Assembly (NCBI RefSeq): GCF_000722705.1
Contig: NZ_JPFW01000011.1
Coordinates: forward strand, 1-43,452
Origin: Streptococcus mitis
GTDB taxonomy: Bacteria; Bacillota; Bacilli; Lactobacillales; Streptococcaceae
Direction of reading: 5' to 3'
DNA length: 43,452 bases
Positions within the stretch are counted from its first letter, which is position 1. Each line of letters begins with the position of its first letter. Below, one piece after another: positions 1 through 9,552 of this stretch. Both the position numbers and the translations under genes were made by a program. Below the pieces are notes generated by a model. It searched no databases and had not been told where the DNA came from. It saw only the letters and a list, made by a program, of their open reading frames with translations.

Positions 1-325
1 CACTACAATGTCTATCAACTCTTGCTTTTTCACTTTCAGAACAAGGAACACGACAAATTTTTTCGGACTCATTGAGAACAATCTTAAGCAGGTTCATCCT
101 CTTTTTCAGACTGTCTTTAAAACCTTCCTCAAGGATAAAGAGAAGATTGTCAACGCTCTTCAATTACACTATTCCAACGCCAAATTAGAAGCGACAAATA
201 ATCTCATTAAACTCATCAAACGAAATGCATTTGGATTTCGGAACTTTGAAAACTTCAAAAAACGGATTTTTATCGCTCTGAATATCAAAAAAGAAAGGAC
301 AAATTCCGTCCTTTCTCGATCTTAG
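1..325 (+). pseudogene. ISL3-family (IS1167-like) transposase, 3' fragment with frameshift
   Basis: This is the C-terminal end of an ISL3-family DDE transposase, cut by the window edge. The family is recognised from the tail around residues SNAKLEATNNLIKLIKR and NAFGFRNFENFKKRIF. The reading frame is broken. Frame 1 from base 1 reads ...QNKEHDKFF and reaches TGA at 73-75, whereas the continuation GLIENNLKQVH is in frame 2 from base 65. One extra base in the T-run/C at about 58-64 explains this. The copy is therefore probably inactive. An ATG at base 8 opens frame 2 but gives a non-homologous N-terminus, so it is not a real start. Family assignment is firm; the exact IS name is from memory. 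Confidence 0.82.
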
Positions 326-359
326 CTTTTCTTCAACCCACTACAGTTGACAAAGAGCC
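326..359. repeat. Terminal inverted repeat of the ISL3-type element (right end)
   Basis: Read on the minus strand from 359, the sequence begins GGCTCTTTGTCAACTG and runs on into a T/G-rich stretch, the typical outer end of ISL3/IS1167-type elements. It lies just after the transposase stop and ends about 11 bp before the pcsB stop codon on the opposite strand. The other end is outside the window, so the target duplication cannot be checked. Confidence 0.65.
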
Positions 360-370
360 CGTTTTATTCA

Positions 371-1555
371 TTAGTTTGGATAGATGTATGTTACAAAACC
401 TTCTGAAGTTGTAGTAGGATTAAACCAACCACGTTTATTTCCGATTGTACGGTTTCCACCATAGTTTGATTCAGATACTTGGATACTTGTTGATGATGAA
501 ACAGCTGTAACTACAGCTACGTGTCCATATCCACCATCATTCCAACATGCAATCGCACCAACTTGAGGTGTAGATCCTGTACGGAAGCCTGCGGCAGCTG
601 CACTTGTAGCCCACTGTGCGCCATTACCCCAGTAGTCTCCAGCCCAAGGTGCCAACGTTTTAGCTCCCCATGTACACTCACCAACTGGATAACTTGACGC
701 ATTTGTGCTATATGTTGGATGATGTTTCACTGCTACAGGACTGTAGCTTGAAGATGATTCAGATACTGCTTGAACTTCTGCTGTAAAAGTTGTATTCCCA
801 GAAGCAACAACTGTTTGTTGTTGACTTGCTTGTTTAGCTTTATAAGCAGCTTCTGCTTCTGCAGCTGCTTTAGCTTCTGCTTCCGCTGCAGCTTTTTTCT
901 CAAGTAAACTTGCTTTTTCATCCTCTGCAGTAGCCTTTTCAGCAGCAAGATTCAATTCTGCAGCTTTCAACTCAGCTTGTTTTGTAGTTAATGTTTGAGC
1001 ATCATCAGCTAGTTTTTGCTGATTTGCAATAACTGTATTGATTGCGTCATTGTTTGCTACTTGTTTCTCAGAAATAGCTTTTTTATCTGCTTTTTGTTGT
1101 TCCAACATTTTGTTGTTTGCAGATACGATTTCACTCATTGCAGCTACACGTGAAATAGCTTCTGTAATTGATTTTGAGTTTACAATTGTATTAATGTAGC
1201 TAGTTGCAGCTCCATTTGTTTGAGCACTACGGGCTTGTTTTTGCAAAGAATCATTACGAGATACAATATTCTTAGAAAGTTCTGTAATTTCACCCTCAAG
1301 CTTTTTAGATTCTGCTTGTAATCTATCATTTTCAGATTGCAAGTTTGATTGCTCTGTTTGAATAGCAGATACTTGCTCCTGAATTTGATCAACTTGTTTT
1401 TGAGCTTCTTGTTGTTGTGCTGTTAAATTACTAATTTTATTATCTTGAGCAGCAATTTTGTCATCAGTAGTTTCTGCATGCGCGGTTGTTAAAACAGCAA
1501 CTTGAGAAACCATTACTGTACTTAGTAAAAGTGACGCTAAGATTTTTTTCTTCAT
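371..1555 (-). CDS. pcsB: PcsB, secreted CHAP-domain cell-separation peptidoglycan hydrolase
   Basis: Essential division hydrolase of streptococci, exported and controlled by the FtsEX complex to split daughter cells. The 394 residues show a signal peptide ([17 protein letters not shown]..., likely cleavage after AHA at residue 27), a long coiled coil at about 30-245 rich in Gln/Ala/Glu/Lys, a Ser/Thr linker, and a CHAP domain at about 285-394. The predicted catalytic residues are Cys294 (in GECTWG) and His345 (in YGHVAV). The length is close to the pneumococcal protein (about 392). A likely ribosome site, GAAGGAGT, lies 12 bases before the ATG. The gene is downstream of mreCD and has its own promoter with a WalR-like site. 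Its 3' end abuts the ISL3 remnant, and I see no clear terminator between them. Confidence 0.95.
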   Translation of the reverse strand: MKKKILASLLLSTVMVSQVAVLTTAHAETTDDKIAAQDNKISNLTAQQQEAQKQVDQIQEQVSAIQTEQSNLQSENDRLQAESKKLEGEITELSKNIVSRNDSLQKQARSAQTNGAATSYINTIVNSKSITEAISRVAAMSEIVSANNKMLEQQKADKKAISEKQVANNDAINTVIANQQKLADDAQTLTTKQAELKAAELNLAAEKATAEDEKASLLEKKAAAEAEAKAAAEAEAAYKAKQASQQQTVVASGNTTFTAEVQAVSESSSSYSPVAVKHHPTYSTNASSYPVGECTWGAKTLAPWAGDYWGNGAQWATSAAAAGFRTGSTPQVGAIACWNDGGYGHVAVVTAVSSSTSIQVSESNYGGNRTIGNKRGWFNPTTTSEGFVTYIYPN

Positions 1556-1590
1556 ATTACGTAGATACTCCTTCTATTTAAGACAATACT

Positions 1591-1634
1591 AGTATACCAA
1601 AAAAAGACATAATAAATATTACGCCTTTATTACA
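1591..1634 (-). promoter_or_regulatory. pcsB promoter with WalR (VicR)-type direct repeat
   Basis: On the minus strand, TGTAAT-AAAGG-CGTAAT occupies 1634-1618. This matches the WalR consensus TGTWAH-N5-TGTWAH with one mismatch. A -10 element TATACT lies at 1596-1591. pcsB is the known essential target of WalRK in pneumococcus, so the site is expected here. The assignment rests on motif match and context. Confidence 0.7.
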
Positions 1635-1648
1635 TTTGTATTTCTTTC

Positions 1649-2143
1649 TCATAGATAAAATTTTTCAAAAATAAACTGAAAAACAATCATCCATATAAGG
1701 TTCAAAATCATTGATGGCACTAAACTATAAACTATGAATAAAGACATACTATCCACAGTTAAACCTATCGCTATCGCAAGTATGTAAGCTCCCATTTCAA
1801 ATAGAAAAGTCATGACAATAATTGCTAACATTCTCGTCCAACGATTCAATAAAATAACACTATTAAATTTATGGAGAAATACCCCCAACAAGACGAACAA
1901 CAGAGTCGCAATTCCAATCAAGTGGAAAAAGTAAATATCATAAACTAAACCAACTACAAAACAATAAGCTAAATAGAGATATTCTGATACTTCAATCGTC
2001 TCAAATAAGAGAAATAAAAACAGAAAATGACTAGCCAACTGTACGTGGGGAAAAAATGAACCCAGAATCTGGCTAATATGGGCGTCAATTAGAACAAAGA
2101 AAGGAAGCAATAAAAACACTCCAACCCGTTTCAACTGTCTCAT
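1649..2143 (-). CDS. mreD: MreD, rod-shape/elongasome membrane protein
   Basis: Small polytopic membrane protein (164 residues, five or so hydrophobic segments) that works with MreC in peripheral peptidoglycan synthesis. It has no catalytic motif, and the call rests on its hydrophobic pattern, its length and its position directly after mreC, with the mreC stop and mreD start sharing one base at 2143. In ovococci mreCD persists without mreB, and none is visible here. Its end is separated from pcsB by about 90 bp that hold the pcsB promoter. Confidence 0.9.
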   Translation of the reverse strand: MRQLKRVGVFLLLPFFVLIDAHISQILGSFFPHVQLASHFLFLFLLFETIEVSEYLYLAYCFVVGLVYDIYFFHLIGIATLLFVLLGVFLHKFNSVILLNRWTRMLAIIVMTFLFEMGAYILAIAIGLTVDSMSLFIVYSLVPSMILNLIWMIVFQFIFEKFYL

Positions 2144-2961
2144 TATGAATTCCCCACTAATTCTATCACATCTACATTATGAGTATCTGCACTCAATTTA
2201 ACAGTTACTTCTCGTGTCAAATAGTCTGTACTATGCGTTGTGGCAACCACTTCACCAACAGGAATATCAGCAACGTTAAAGTTTCCTAATCCACCAGTGG
2301 TCACCTTATCTCCTGCACTAATCTCACTATTACTATTTAATTGGCTAATTTTAAGAACATCATTTTCCTTATCGTAGCCAACAATAATCCCATAAATTGT
2401 GGCAGTACCATGTTGAATTTTAACAGAAATCTTATCAGAATTTTCCGTATTTGTCAGAAGGTTGACCATAGTAGAGTTGTCCTCTACTTTTGAAACACTC
2501 CCAATCAAGCCACCGTTTGCAATAGCTAACATGTTCTCAGAAGCCCCTTTTGATTTACCTGCATCCAGGGTCAATTCCTGCTTCCAAGATACTGGAGAAC
2601 GCATAATAACATCTGCTGCTAAAGTCTTTGTAGCTTGCAACTTGGACTTCATATCAAGCAATTGGCGCAATTGTTCATTTTCTGTCTTTAAACTTTCCGC
2701 CTCATTTGATTTAACTTCTAATTGGTAAATCTGTTTCTTCAAACTTTCATTTTCATTATATGTTCGTGTCAAATGTGCCAAATCTGATTTGACAGAATCA
2801 AACCACTGAAAAGGTTTTTGTACAACTCTATCAACCAATGAGATTCCATCTCCTAATTTTGTCACAATTGTACTTGAATAAGTCGTCGCTAAGAGAGCCG
2901 ACACAAGCAGAACAATGACAAAAACAATAATGACATATTTTGATTTTTTAAAACGGTTCAT
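2143..2961 (-). CDS. mreC: MreC, elongasome scaffold protein
   Basis: Bitopic membrane protein of 272 residues. It has one N-terminal transmembrane segment at about 8-28, a coiled coil at about 68-105 (ESLKKQIYQLEVKSNEAESL), and a beta-rich extracytoplasmic domain containing GLIGSV and GDKVTTGGLG, typical of the MreC family. It organises peripheral wall synthesis in the mid-cell zone together with MreD and RodZ, the latter also encoded in this window. The start has an AAGGTAGGG-type ribosome site. A gap of about 57 bp separates it from ecfT upstream on the same strand. Confidence 0.95.
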   Translation of the reverse strand: MNRFKKSKYVIIVFVIVLLVSALLATTYSSTIVTKLGDGISLVDRVVQKPFQWFDSVKSDLAHLTRTYNENESLKKQIYQLEVKSNEAESLKTENEQLRQLLDMKSKLQATKTLAADVIMRSPVSWKQELTLDAGKSKGASENMLAIANGGLIGSVSKVEDNSTMVNLLTNTENSDKISVKIQHGTATIYGIIVGYDKENDVLKISQLNSNSEISAGDKVTTGGLGNFNVADIPVGEVVATTHSTDYLTREVTVKLSADTHNVDVIELVGNS

Positions 2962-3018
2962 ATCCCTACCTTTATATCAAAAACTGTTACAGTAACTTTT
3001 ATCAATTCCTGAAAGCTA

Positions 3019-3813
3019 CTAAGATTTTAAGAAAAATAAGCAACAACCAAGTACGAGAATAACAAGAAGGGTTAGCGTATCCTTTCGAGTCCATTTCAGT
3101 TGTCTGTATTGACTTCTACCTTTCCCACCCTGATAACCACGCGCTTCCATGGCGATAGCCAAGGAATCCGCACGTTTTAAACTTGTCGCAAAAAGAGGAA
3201 TCAAAATAGGAATCATCGCCTTTACTTTTTGAACAATACTTCCTTCTCCAAAATCCACTCCGCGCGCTTTCTGTGCATTCATAATCCGCGTCGTATCATC
3301 CATCAAGGTTGGGACAAAACGTAGACTCATGGACAACATCAATCCAATTTCATGAACTGGAACTTTCACACGCTTTAAAGGCGCTAACAAAGCTTCGACA
3401 GCTGAGGCCAAACTTAAGGGCATTGTTGTTAAGGTTAACAAAGTTGAAAAGAAAATAATTAATACAAAGCGACAAAAAATAATTCCAGCTTGTTGCAAAG
3501 CATAATCTGTGATTCTCACAAACGAAAACTCAAATAAAACATTCCCATTAGAAATGAAAAATAGTTGAAAAATAGTTGTGAAGGCAATCAAGAAAAACAT
3601 AGACTTCAAGCCCTGAATAAAAAATGAAAGAGATACTCCTGACAAGGCAATAAATATCCCTGTCGCTATAAAAAGAATCAGATTCGTCAAGGAATTATTA
3701 GCCCAAAAAACGATCAAAATCAGTAGCATCATAGCCAGTAATTTGCTACGTGGATCCAATCGGTGAACAATCGAATCCCCTGGGATATAACGTCCCAAAA
3801 TCATACTATCCAT
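3019..3813 (-). CDS. ecfT: EcfT, transmembrane coupling protein of ECF vitamin transporters
   Basis: 264-residue integral membrane protein that couples ATP hydrolysis by EcfA1/EcfA2 to exchangeable vitamin-binding S components. The two Ala-Arg-Gly coupling motifs are visible at residues 183-185 (ARGVDFGEG) and 224-226 (ARGYQGGKG), the signature of this family. The gene overlaps ecfA2 by 8 bp. No S component is encoded in the window, which fits a group II ECF system serving several substrates encoded elsewhere. Confidence 0.95.
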   Translation of the reverse strand: MDSMILGRYIPGDSIVHRLDPRSKLLAMMLLILIVFWANNSLTNLILFIATGIFIALSGVSLSFFIQGLKSMFFLIAFTTIFQLFFISNGNVLFEFSFVRITDYALQQAGIIFCRFVLIIFFSTLLTLTTMPLSLASAVEALLAPLKRVKVPVHEIGLMLSMSLRFVPTLMDDTTRIMNAQKARGVDFGEGSIVQKVKAMIPILIPLFATSLKRADSLAIAMEARGYQGGKGRSQYRQLKWTRKDTLTLLVILVLGCCLFFLKS

Positions 3814-4645
3814 TTAGCGACTCCTTGAACTCCTCTATCTTAATCGGTAATCGTTTAAATGACACGCCTCTATCAGCCAATCGTTTACAAAAGGCCGTAA
3901 TTTTAGGTACTCCCAACTGTACTTCTTCCATAAAGACAACATCTTGAAAGACATCACTCGGTTTACCAAACTTAACTAAACATCCCTTTTCCATCACATA
4001 GACTTGGTTCGCATATTCAGCTACATCATCCATCAAATGAGTTACCAAGACAATGGTCATCCCTGACTGGTGGAGTTTTTTGAACAAATTCATCAGCTCT
4101 TTTCTTCCCAGGGGATCTAGGCCTGCTGTGGGCTCATCTAAGACTAATATGGCTGGTTCCATGGCAAGTATGCCTGCAATCGCAACACGTCTCATTTGTC
4201 CGCCTGATAGCTCAAACGGGCTACGATTAAAAAGTGATTCATCAATTCCAACCAGAGCCAGTTTCTCACGCGCAATCTGCTCCGCATCTTCTTCAGAAAC
4301 TCCAAAATTTTGCGGTCCAAAAGCAACGTCTTTCAAAACCGTTTCTTCAAAAATCTGATTTTCAGCAAACTGAAATACCAAGCCAACCTGTTTTCTAATT
4401 TGACGAATGTCTTTGTTTTTAGAAGTCGAGGTGATTAAGGTATCAAAAACCCGCACACTCCCTTGACTTGGCACCAATAAACCATTTAATAGTTGTAAAA
4501 TAGTTGATTTGCCACTACCTGTATGCCCAATTAAAGCCGTATAAGAACCATCTTCAATCGTCAAAGAAACATCCGACAAAGCTGTTGAAGCTAAGGGAGT
4601 CCCTTCTTGATACGTAAAACTCACATTTTCTAGAGCAATTCCCAT
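3806..4645 (-). CDS. ecfA2: EcfA2, ATPase of the ECF energy-coupling module
   Basis: 279-residue ABC ATPase. Walker A is at 40-47 (GHTGSGKS), the signature motif is [13 protein letters not shown], and Walker B is followed by a Glu ([12 protein letters not shown]). It pairs as a heterodimer with EcfA1 and docks on EcfT. It overlaps ecfT by 8 bp downstream and ecfA1 by 16 bp upstream, so the three are translationally coupled. The assignment of A1 versus A2 follows the usual gene order and the downstream position. Confidence 0.94.
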   Translation of the reverse strand: MGIALENVSFTYQEGTPLASTALSDVSLTIEDGSYTALIGHTGSGKSTILQLLNGLLVPSQGSVRVFDTLITSTSKNKDIRQIRKQVGLVFQFAENQIFEETVLKDVAFGPQNFGVSEEDAEQIAREKLALVGIDESLFNRSPFELSGGQMRRVAIAGILAMEPAILVLDEPTAGLDPLGRKELMNLFKKLHQSGMTIVLVTHLMDDVAEYANQVYVMEKGCLVKFGKPSDVFQDVVFMEEVQLGVPKITAFCKRLADRGVSFKRLPIKIEEFKESLNG

Positions 4646-5457
4646 AGCTTATCCTCTAGCTCACTTTCTGTCAAATAATTTTCAGGTAAATCATAGCCAT
4701 TCTGACTCAGAGAATATTTTAATTGATTGGCAAAAGGATCGTCTAATCCAATTTGATCTAAATCATTTCGAGAGAAAAGCTCCCTTGGACTACTGGTTGA
4801 TTCAATTTCCCCTCTTTTCATGACCAATACGCGATCACTCATGGCAACTTCTTCCAAATCATGTGTAATGGAAATGACCGTCATATCATAGTCTTTTCGA
4901 ATTCCTTTTACTGTCTCAATCAGTTCTCTACGACCCTCAGGATCTAACATACTCGTTGCTTCATCTAGGATTAAAATAGCTGGTCTTAGAGCTACAACAC
5001 CTGCAATGGCCACACGTTGCTTTTGTCCACCTGATAGACGCGCTGGCTCTCTCTTTTTAAAGTCCAACATGCCAACCAAATCCAGAGCTTCTTCCACTCT
5101 CTTTTTCATTTCTTGACGAGAAAGACCCTGATTTTCCAAACCAAAGGCTACATCATCTTCAACAGTCGCTCCAACAAATTGATTGTCTGGATTTTGAAAA
5201 ACCATACCGATTTGACGACGTATATTCCAAATATTTTCCTCAGTCAGCCGTTGGCCATCGATTACAATCTCTCCAGATTCTGCTTCCAGTAAACCATCAA
5301 TTAACCGTACAGTCGTTGATTTACCACTACCATTATGCCCTACAATAGAGAGCCATTCTCCACGTTTCACGTGAAACGTAATATCCTTCACATCATAGTA
5401 TTCCTGACTTTCCTTATAGCGAAAAGAAAGATTTTTTACATCAATTATTGATTTCAT
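4630..5457 (-). CDS. ecfA1: EcfA1, ATPase of the ECF energy-coupling module
   Basis: 275-residue ABC ATPase, partner of EcfA2. Walker A is at 40-47 (GHNGSGKS), the signature is [13 protein letters not shown], and Walker B is [12 protein letters not shown]. The C-terminal extension after about 215 is typical of ECF ATPases. It overlaps pgsA by 4 bp. A parS-type palindrome lies inside the coding sequence at 5363-5378, in the part encoding the first 35 or so residues. Confidence 0.94.
   Translation of the reverse strand: MKSIIDVKNLSFRYKESQEYYDVKDITFHVKRGEWLSIVGHNGSGKSTTVRLIDGLLEAESGEIVIDGQRLTEENIWNIRRQIGMVFQNPDNQFVGATVEDDVAFGLENQGLSRQEMKKRVEEALDLVGMLDFKKREPARLSGGQKQRVAIAGVVALRPAILILDEATSMLDPEGRRELIETVKGIRKDYDMTVISITHDLEEVAMSDRVLVMKRGEIESTSSPRELFSRNDLDQIGLDDPFANQLKYSLSQNGYDLPENYLTESELEDKLWELL
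5363..5378. promoter_or_regulatory. parS site 1 (ParB/Spo0J binding), inside ecfA1
   Basis: CGTTTCACGTGAAACG is a perfect 16-bp palindrome that differs from the Bacillus/Streptococcus consensus TGTTTCACGTGAAACA only at the two outer bases. It lies about 23 kb from oriC on the left arm. ParB-family CTPases load here, spread, and recruit SMC condensin near the origin. The motif match and the parB gene at 27834 support the call. Confidence 0.88.
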
Positions 5458-5999
5458 TTCGAACCAAATGTCCCTTTAAATACATAGGCACTACCCTTGA
5501 AATAATCATAGCCAGAGTAGATAGTGAAAAACAAAGCTACATAAAGTAGGACTTGTCCAATCAAAGTCCAATGTAATAGCAAGAAAATAATCGCAAACAT
5601 CTGACTGAAAGTTTTAATTTTTCCAGGCATTGCTGCTGCTAAAACTGTTCCACCAGTTTCAACCAATAAAAGCCTCAAACCTGTCACAGCCAACTCACGA
5701 CAGATAATCACTGCAACAATCCAAGCTGGAGCCATACCTAACTCAATCAGCATAATAAAAGCCGACATAACTAGTAACTTATCCGCCATAGGATCTGCAA
5801 ATTTACCAAAATTACTAACCACATTCCATTTGCGAGCTAAATATCCATCTAAGTAGTCTGTAATACTAGCAATAGCAAAGATAATAGCTGCCACTATATG
5901 ACTCTCTATCGAATTTCCTACTGTTAAAATAAAGATAAAAATAGGTATAAAGAGAATTCGACCTATTGTTAAGAGATTTGGAATTTGTTCTTTTTTCAT
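5454..5999 (-). CDS. pgsA: PgsA, CDP-diacylglycerol-glycerol-3-phosphate phosphatidyltransferase
   Basis: Makes phosphatidylglycerol phosphate, the committed step to phosphatidylglycerol. The CDP-alcohol phosphotransferase motif is complete: D48, D51-G52, A55-R56, G65, D69 and D73 in ITDYLDGYLARKW...FGKFADPMADK. At 181 residues with several hydrophobic helices it has the usual size. Its stop overlaps the ecfA1 start by 4 bp, and rodZ ends 10 bp upstream of its start, so it sits in the middle of the minus-strand operon. Confidence 0.95.
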   Translation of the reverse strand: MKKEQIPNLLTIGRILFIPIFIFILTVGNSIESHIVAAIIFAIASITDYLDGYLARKWNVVSNFGKFADPMADKLLVMSAFIMLIELGMAPAWIVAVIICRELAVTGLRLLLVETGGTVLAAAMPGKIKTFSQMFAIIFLLLHWTLIGQVLLYVALFFTIYSGYDYFKGSAYVFKGTFGSK

Positions 6000-6009
6000 T
6001 CGTTTTTCC

Positions 6010-6822
6010 TTAATTTTTAGTAAAGGTTACAGCAATTTTTCCAGTCTGAGCTGTTAATTTCGATAAATCAACAGTCTGATTATCTACTGTTAAAGAGACA
6101 CCTTTGACAACACCTAATGTAATGGTCACAGAATTTTTTGTTGAAACTGTTGTTTCCGCACTTTTCTTCTCTGGAGATAAGGTCACACCACCCTCAAGCT
6201 CACTTTCTGAAACACTAACCCAACTTCTAGCATCTGAGACTGATAATTGTAATTTTGCAGTTTCCTTGCTCGTTTTATAAGCAACTTCTACTCGATTTCC
6301 TTCACCCGATACCATTATAGCTGGTTCAATATTCGAAGAACTACTTGAGGATTGAGTTACAGAACTAGTCGAGCTTGTTTCTTGGACTACACTATAACTA
6401 GACGCAGATGAACGCTCCGGTTGAGTCTGGACATAATTCCAAACATAATAAGTCACAAAAATTACAATCGATAGTGCAAAGAGTATAAAATAAAATAAAG
6501 GTAAAAATGATGTCTTATTTTTCTTACTTGAACGTCTCCTGCCTGTTAAATCGTCTTCGTCAACATCTACTTCCTCATAAGTAATCATGCTCCCAGAATC
6601 ATAGGCATCCAAGACAATTCTCTCATCTAGCTCAACTGCCCACGCATATTTTCGCAAAAAAGAACGAGTATAAAATGGACTAGGAAGTTGATCAAAATCA
6701 TCAGCTTCCATCGCTTCCAACATATCCAACTGAATTTCTGTTTTTTTATGTAATTCTTCTAAAGTCAACCCTTGGTTGGTTCTAGCTAAACGTAAAACCT
6801 CACCAATTGTTTTTTTCCTCAT
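6010..6822 (-). CDS. rodZ: RodZ-like cell-shape protein (HTH plus transmembrane)
   Basis: Membrane protein with a cytoplasmic helix-turn-helix of the HTH_25 type at about 5-70 (IGEVLRLARTNQGLTLEEL), one transmembrane segment at about 105-128, a Ser-rich extracellular linker and a C-terminal beta-rich DUF4115 domain. It belongs to the elongasome and is a partner of MreC. I chose the ATG at 6822 (270 residues): the in-frame ATG at 6831 directly touches the GAAGGA ribosome site, while 6822 has a 9-base spacing. It lies between pgsA and the M16 peptidase gene, as in other Firmicutes. Confidence 0.88.
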   Translation of the reverse strand: MRKKTIGEVLRLARTNQGLTLEELHKKTEIQLDMLEAMEADDFDQLPSPFYTRSFLRKYAWAVELDERIVLDAYDSGSMITYEEVDVDEDDLTGRRRSSKKNKTSFLPLFYFILFALSIVIFVTYYVWNYVQTQPERSSASSYSVVQETSSTSSVTQSSSSSSNIEPAIMVSGEGNRVEVAYKTSKETAKLQLSVSDARSWVSVSESELEGGVTLSPEKKSAETTVSTKNSVTITLGVVKGVSLTVDNQTVDLSKLTAQTGKIAVTFTKN

Positions 6823-6863
6823 ACTTGTCATTCCTTCTTTCTAGTATCAATTATGATAGGTTG

Positions 6864-8147
6864 CTATGATGGAAATATTGTAAAATCAACTATATCACCA
6901 TCATCTATTAAATGATGTCCAGCATCAATAACATCCTCTAAAGTGATTTCCTGTAAAATTTTTGGTAAATCAAAAATTGTCTCACCATGTTCAAAAGCAT
7001 CATATTGCGTTGCAATAAATTCAAGAGAGTTCATGCTACTGAAAAATTCTCCAAACATCTCTCTTTTGATAATATCTAAATGATCCTCTGTAATATCTAA
7101 ATCCTTTGTAAAATTACGAATAGCCTTCCTAAACTGATGAGATAAAGCAACTGGCTCTTTTGTGTCCATTGTCAACATAACAAAATGAAAACGACTTGTT
7201 ACTTCAATTTCAAGAGATAAGGAAGCATCTATCTTACCTGATTCATATAATTTTTGAAAACGATCCGAAGTCCAACCAAACATCATTGCAAACAATAATT
7301 TTAATAAAATATGATGTCGATAGCAATCTGCCCCAGCAACTTCTCGCTTACCTCTAATCCCAATCGCTAGTTTGGGAGAAGATACTTCCATTCTCATACT
7401 GTCTGTTTGTTTTACATCTTGTAAAAGCAACTTTTCTCTTACTACTTCCTTAATATCTGAATCTTTCAATTCTTTGCTTTCAAAATAGTCCTGTACTTGC
7501 TCCACATCAAAATTACCAACTAAAAACAGAGACATATTTACAGGCTTGTAAAACCTTGTGAAATTTTCTTGCAAATTAGTTAGATTGATTTGGGAAATGG
7601 ACTCCTCACTTCCAACTATATCAGTTGCTAAAGGTGTACCAGGATACAAATTCGCTAAAGTTAAAAAGAATAAACACGAATCTGGATCATCTTGATACAT
7701 TTCTCGTTCTTGCTGGATAATATCCTGCTCTCTCAGAATGGAATCTTCAGTAAAATGTGCCGATGTTACCAATTCATCAAGTAAATCTAAATTCTCTAAT
7801 AGATAATCCGTCGATGAAAAAAGATAGTTTGTCTTTGTAAAGCTTGTAAAAGCATTACTATCTGCACCTAGACTCGTAAAAGCCGACATCAAATCGCTAG
7901 AATCTTCTCTCTCAAATAATTTATGCTCAAGAAAATGAGCAATTCCCGCAGGATATTGTTTTACATCTCCGTCAACTTCTGTGACAAGCGTATCTACCGA
8001 GCCAAACTGTACAGTTACACTCCCGTAAACCTCTTTAAATTCCTTTTTAGGTAGAAGAGCTACTGTCAATCCATTTGACAAACGAGTTCGATAAACCATT
8101 TCTTTTACAGCTGGATAGTATTTTTCTTCAAAAACAACCTTTGTCAT
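6864..8147 (-). CDS. ymfH: M16-family zinc peptidase (YmfH-like), motif-complete
   Basis: 427-residue insulinase-type protein. The inverted zinc motif HxxEH is intact at 71-75 (HFLEH), with the acidic stretch IIQQEREMYQDD about 75 residues later providing the likely third ligand. A second M16 half follows at about 190-420. The gene overlaps its partner ymfF by 4 bp, so the two are translationally coupled and probably form a heterodimer. The substrate is unknown; the paired genes next to rodZ-pgsA are conserved in Firmicutes. Confidence 0.9.
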   Translation of the reverse strand: MTKVVFEEKYYPAVKEMVYRTRLSNGLTVALLPKKEFKEVYGSVTVQFGSVDTLVTEVDGDVKQYPAGIAHFLEHKLFEREDSSDLMSAFTSLGADSNAFTSFTKTNYLFSSTDYLLENLDLLDELVTSAHFTEDSILREQDIIQQEREMYQDDPDSCLFFLTLANLYPGTPLATDIVGSEESISQINLTNLQENFTRFYKPVNMSLFLVGNFDVEQVQDYFESKELKDSDIKEVVREKLLLQDVKQTDSMRMEVSSPKLAIGIRGKREVAGADCYRHHILLKLLFAMMFGWTSDRFQKLYESGKIDASLSLEIEVTSRFHFVMLTMDTKEPVALSHQFRKAIRNFTKDLDITEDHLDIIKREMFGEFFSSMNSLEFIATQYDAFEHGETIFDLPKILQEITLEDVIDAGHHLIDDGDIVDFTIFPS

Positions 8148-9394
8148 TCTATTCCTTCCATAAAGTAAATCGCCTGTAGTTTCACATTATTAGCTGCTCT
8201 ACAAATAGCATCTTTGTCAATTTGTTCAAGTTTTTCAATCCAACTTTTAAAATCTGCTGAAGATTTTCCAAGTAAGGCATTTTGATAAGCACGTTCAATC
8301 AATGAACTTTGATTATCTTGAGAAAGTAACAAAGACCGACGAATCATTTCCTTGGTCTGCTCTAACTCAAGCTCTGTAAAATAACCTTTTTTTAAATCAA
8401 GCAGTTGATTATTCATCATTTTACGAGCCTGGTTCCGATTTTCTCGATCGATACCAGCATACATCCTCAAGAATCCACTAAATAAATCGAGCTGACTTGA
8501 AATAGTATAAGCTAATCCAGCATTTTCACGGACATTTGTAAATAGTTTAGAATGAGCAAATCCACCAAGTAAACCATTCATTACAATCATGGGTAAATGT
8601 TGCTCATCTCCATATTCAGAAGGGCAATGATAACCCAACTCTAAAATAGATTGTCCCACATTTTTCCGAACCATGCCTTCCTGAAGGATATTGGAATAAG
8701 GTTGACAATACTGAACCTTCACATTACCTTCTCGACCTATAAAACCAAATGATTCTAATACATTTAGAATTTCAACCTCATTAAAATCACCCAGGAAAAA
8801 GAAATCTATTCGATTATTGGCCAAAAATTCTTGGAAACAAGAATAAGAACTTTGTGGAGTTTCAGCTAAAATACGATTTCGTAAATCACTGTATTCCAAT
8901 TGGAGACGTTCATCATGAAAAAATAATTTATCTAATTCTTTATGTGCGAAATAAAAAGAATCATCCATATCAGCTGCTAAACTTGCTAGCAATTGTTTTT
9001 TCTCAATTTCAAATAAGGCCGAATCAAAGCCATTATCAACTACTACGGGTGAAAAAAGAGTTTCTTTTACAAGTTCCAAAACCTGAGAAGTTAGCACATT
9101 TTTCCTACTTAAAAACTCATCACGAACATAAGTAAATGTCAATTCTACAATGTGACTTTGCCCTCTTCTGAAACAATTGGTTGACATATCTGTACCGTAT
9201 AGACTGGCCAAGTGTCTTCTCAAAGCTTGAGAAGTAGGATACATCTGGTTAGCAGTCTCTAGCATACTCGCACTCAACATGCGACCTGCAATCGTATCAA
9301 GAGATAATGGAGCGGTAAAACGCACGGTGATTTTGTTTGTTTTAAACTTCTTTGATTGGATAAAATGTGTTGAAATTCCATGCACTAACTCCAT
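8144..9394 (-). CDS. ymfF: M16-family peptidase-like protein (YmfF-like), lacking HxxEH
   Basis: 416-residue M16 homologue. In the place where HxxEH should lie (about 35-60, LSASMLETANQMYP) there is no zinc motif, so this is predicted to be a non-catalytic partner of the motif-complete neighbour, an arrangement like other paired M16 systems. It is first in the minus-strand operon. A good ribosome site (AAGGAGG) precedes ATG 9394, and a -10 TATAAT lies at 9427-9422. Confidence 0.87.
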   Translation of the reverse strand: MELVHGISTHFIQSKKFKTNKITVRFTAPLSLDTIAGRMLSASMLETANQMYPTSQALRRHLASLYGTDMSTNCFRRGQSHIVELTFTYVRDEFLSRKNVLTSQVLELVKETLFSPVVVDNGFDSALFEIEKKQLLASLAADMDDSFYFAHKELDKLFFHDERLQLEYSDLRNRILAETPQSSYSCFQEFLANNRIDFFFLGDFNEVEILNVLESFGFIGREGNVKVQYCQPYSNILQEGMVRKNVGQSILELGYHCPSEYGDEQHLPMIVMNGLLGGFAHSKLFTNVRENAGLAYTISSQLDLFSGFLRMYAGIDRENRNQARKMMNNQLLDLKKGYFTELELEQTKEMIRRSLLLSQDNQSSLIERAYQNALLGKSSADFKSWIEKLEQIDKDAICRAANNVKLQAIYFMEGIE

Positions 9395-9552
9395 GATTTA
9401 CCTCCTTATATACAGACTTCTATTATATCACGAAAACCTGAAATTTTCTTGTTCCCTGTAACAGTTTTGAAATAAAAATCGCTTACATTTCTCCCTGTTT
9501 CTCTCACTATTTTTAAGAAAATATGGTATAATACCAAAGATTGAGGTGAATT
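9395..9552. promoter_or_regulatory. Divergent promoters for the ymfF operon (-) and yaaA-recF (+)
   Basis: Minus strand: -10 TATAAT at 9427-9422, about 30 bp ahead of ATG 9394. Plus strand: extended -10 TGGTATAAT at 9524-9532, about 20 bp ahead of yaaA ATG 9553. The roughly 95 bp between the two -10 elements are AT-rich, and I see no clear operator in them. Confidence 0.65.

Noticed and set aside
8-325. Intact 105-codon gene at the window start
   Set aside because: Its first 19 or so residues are out of frame with the homologous transposase segment; it is a frameshifted fragment.
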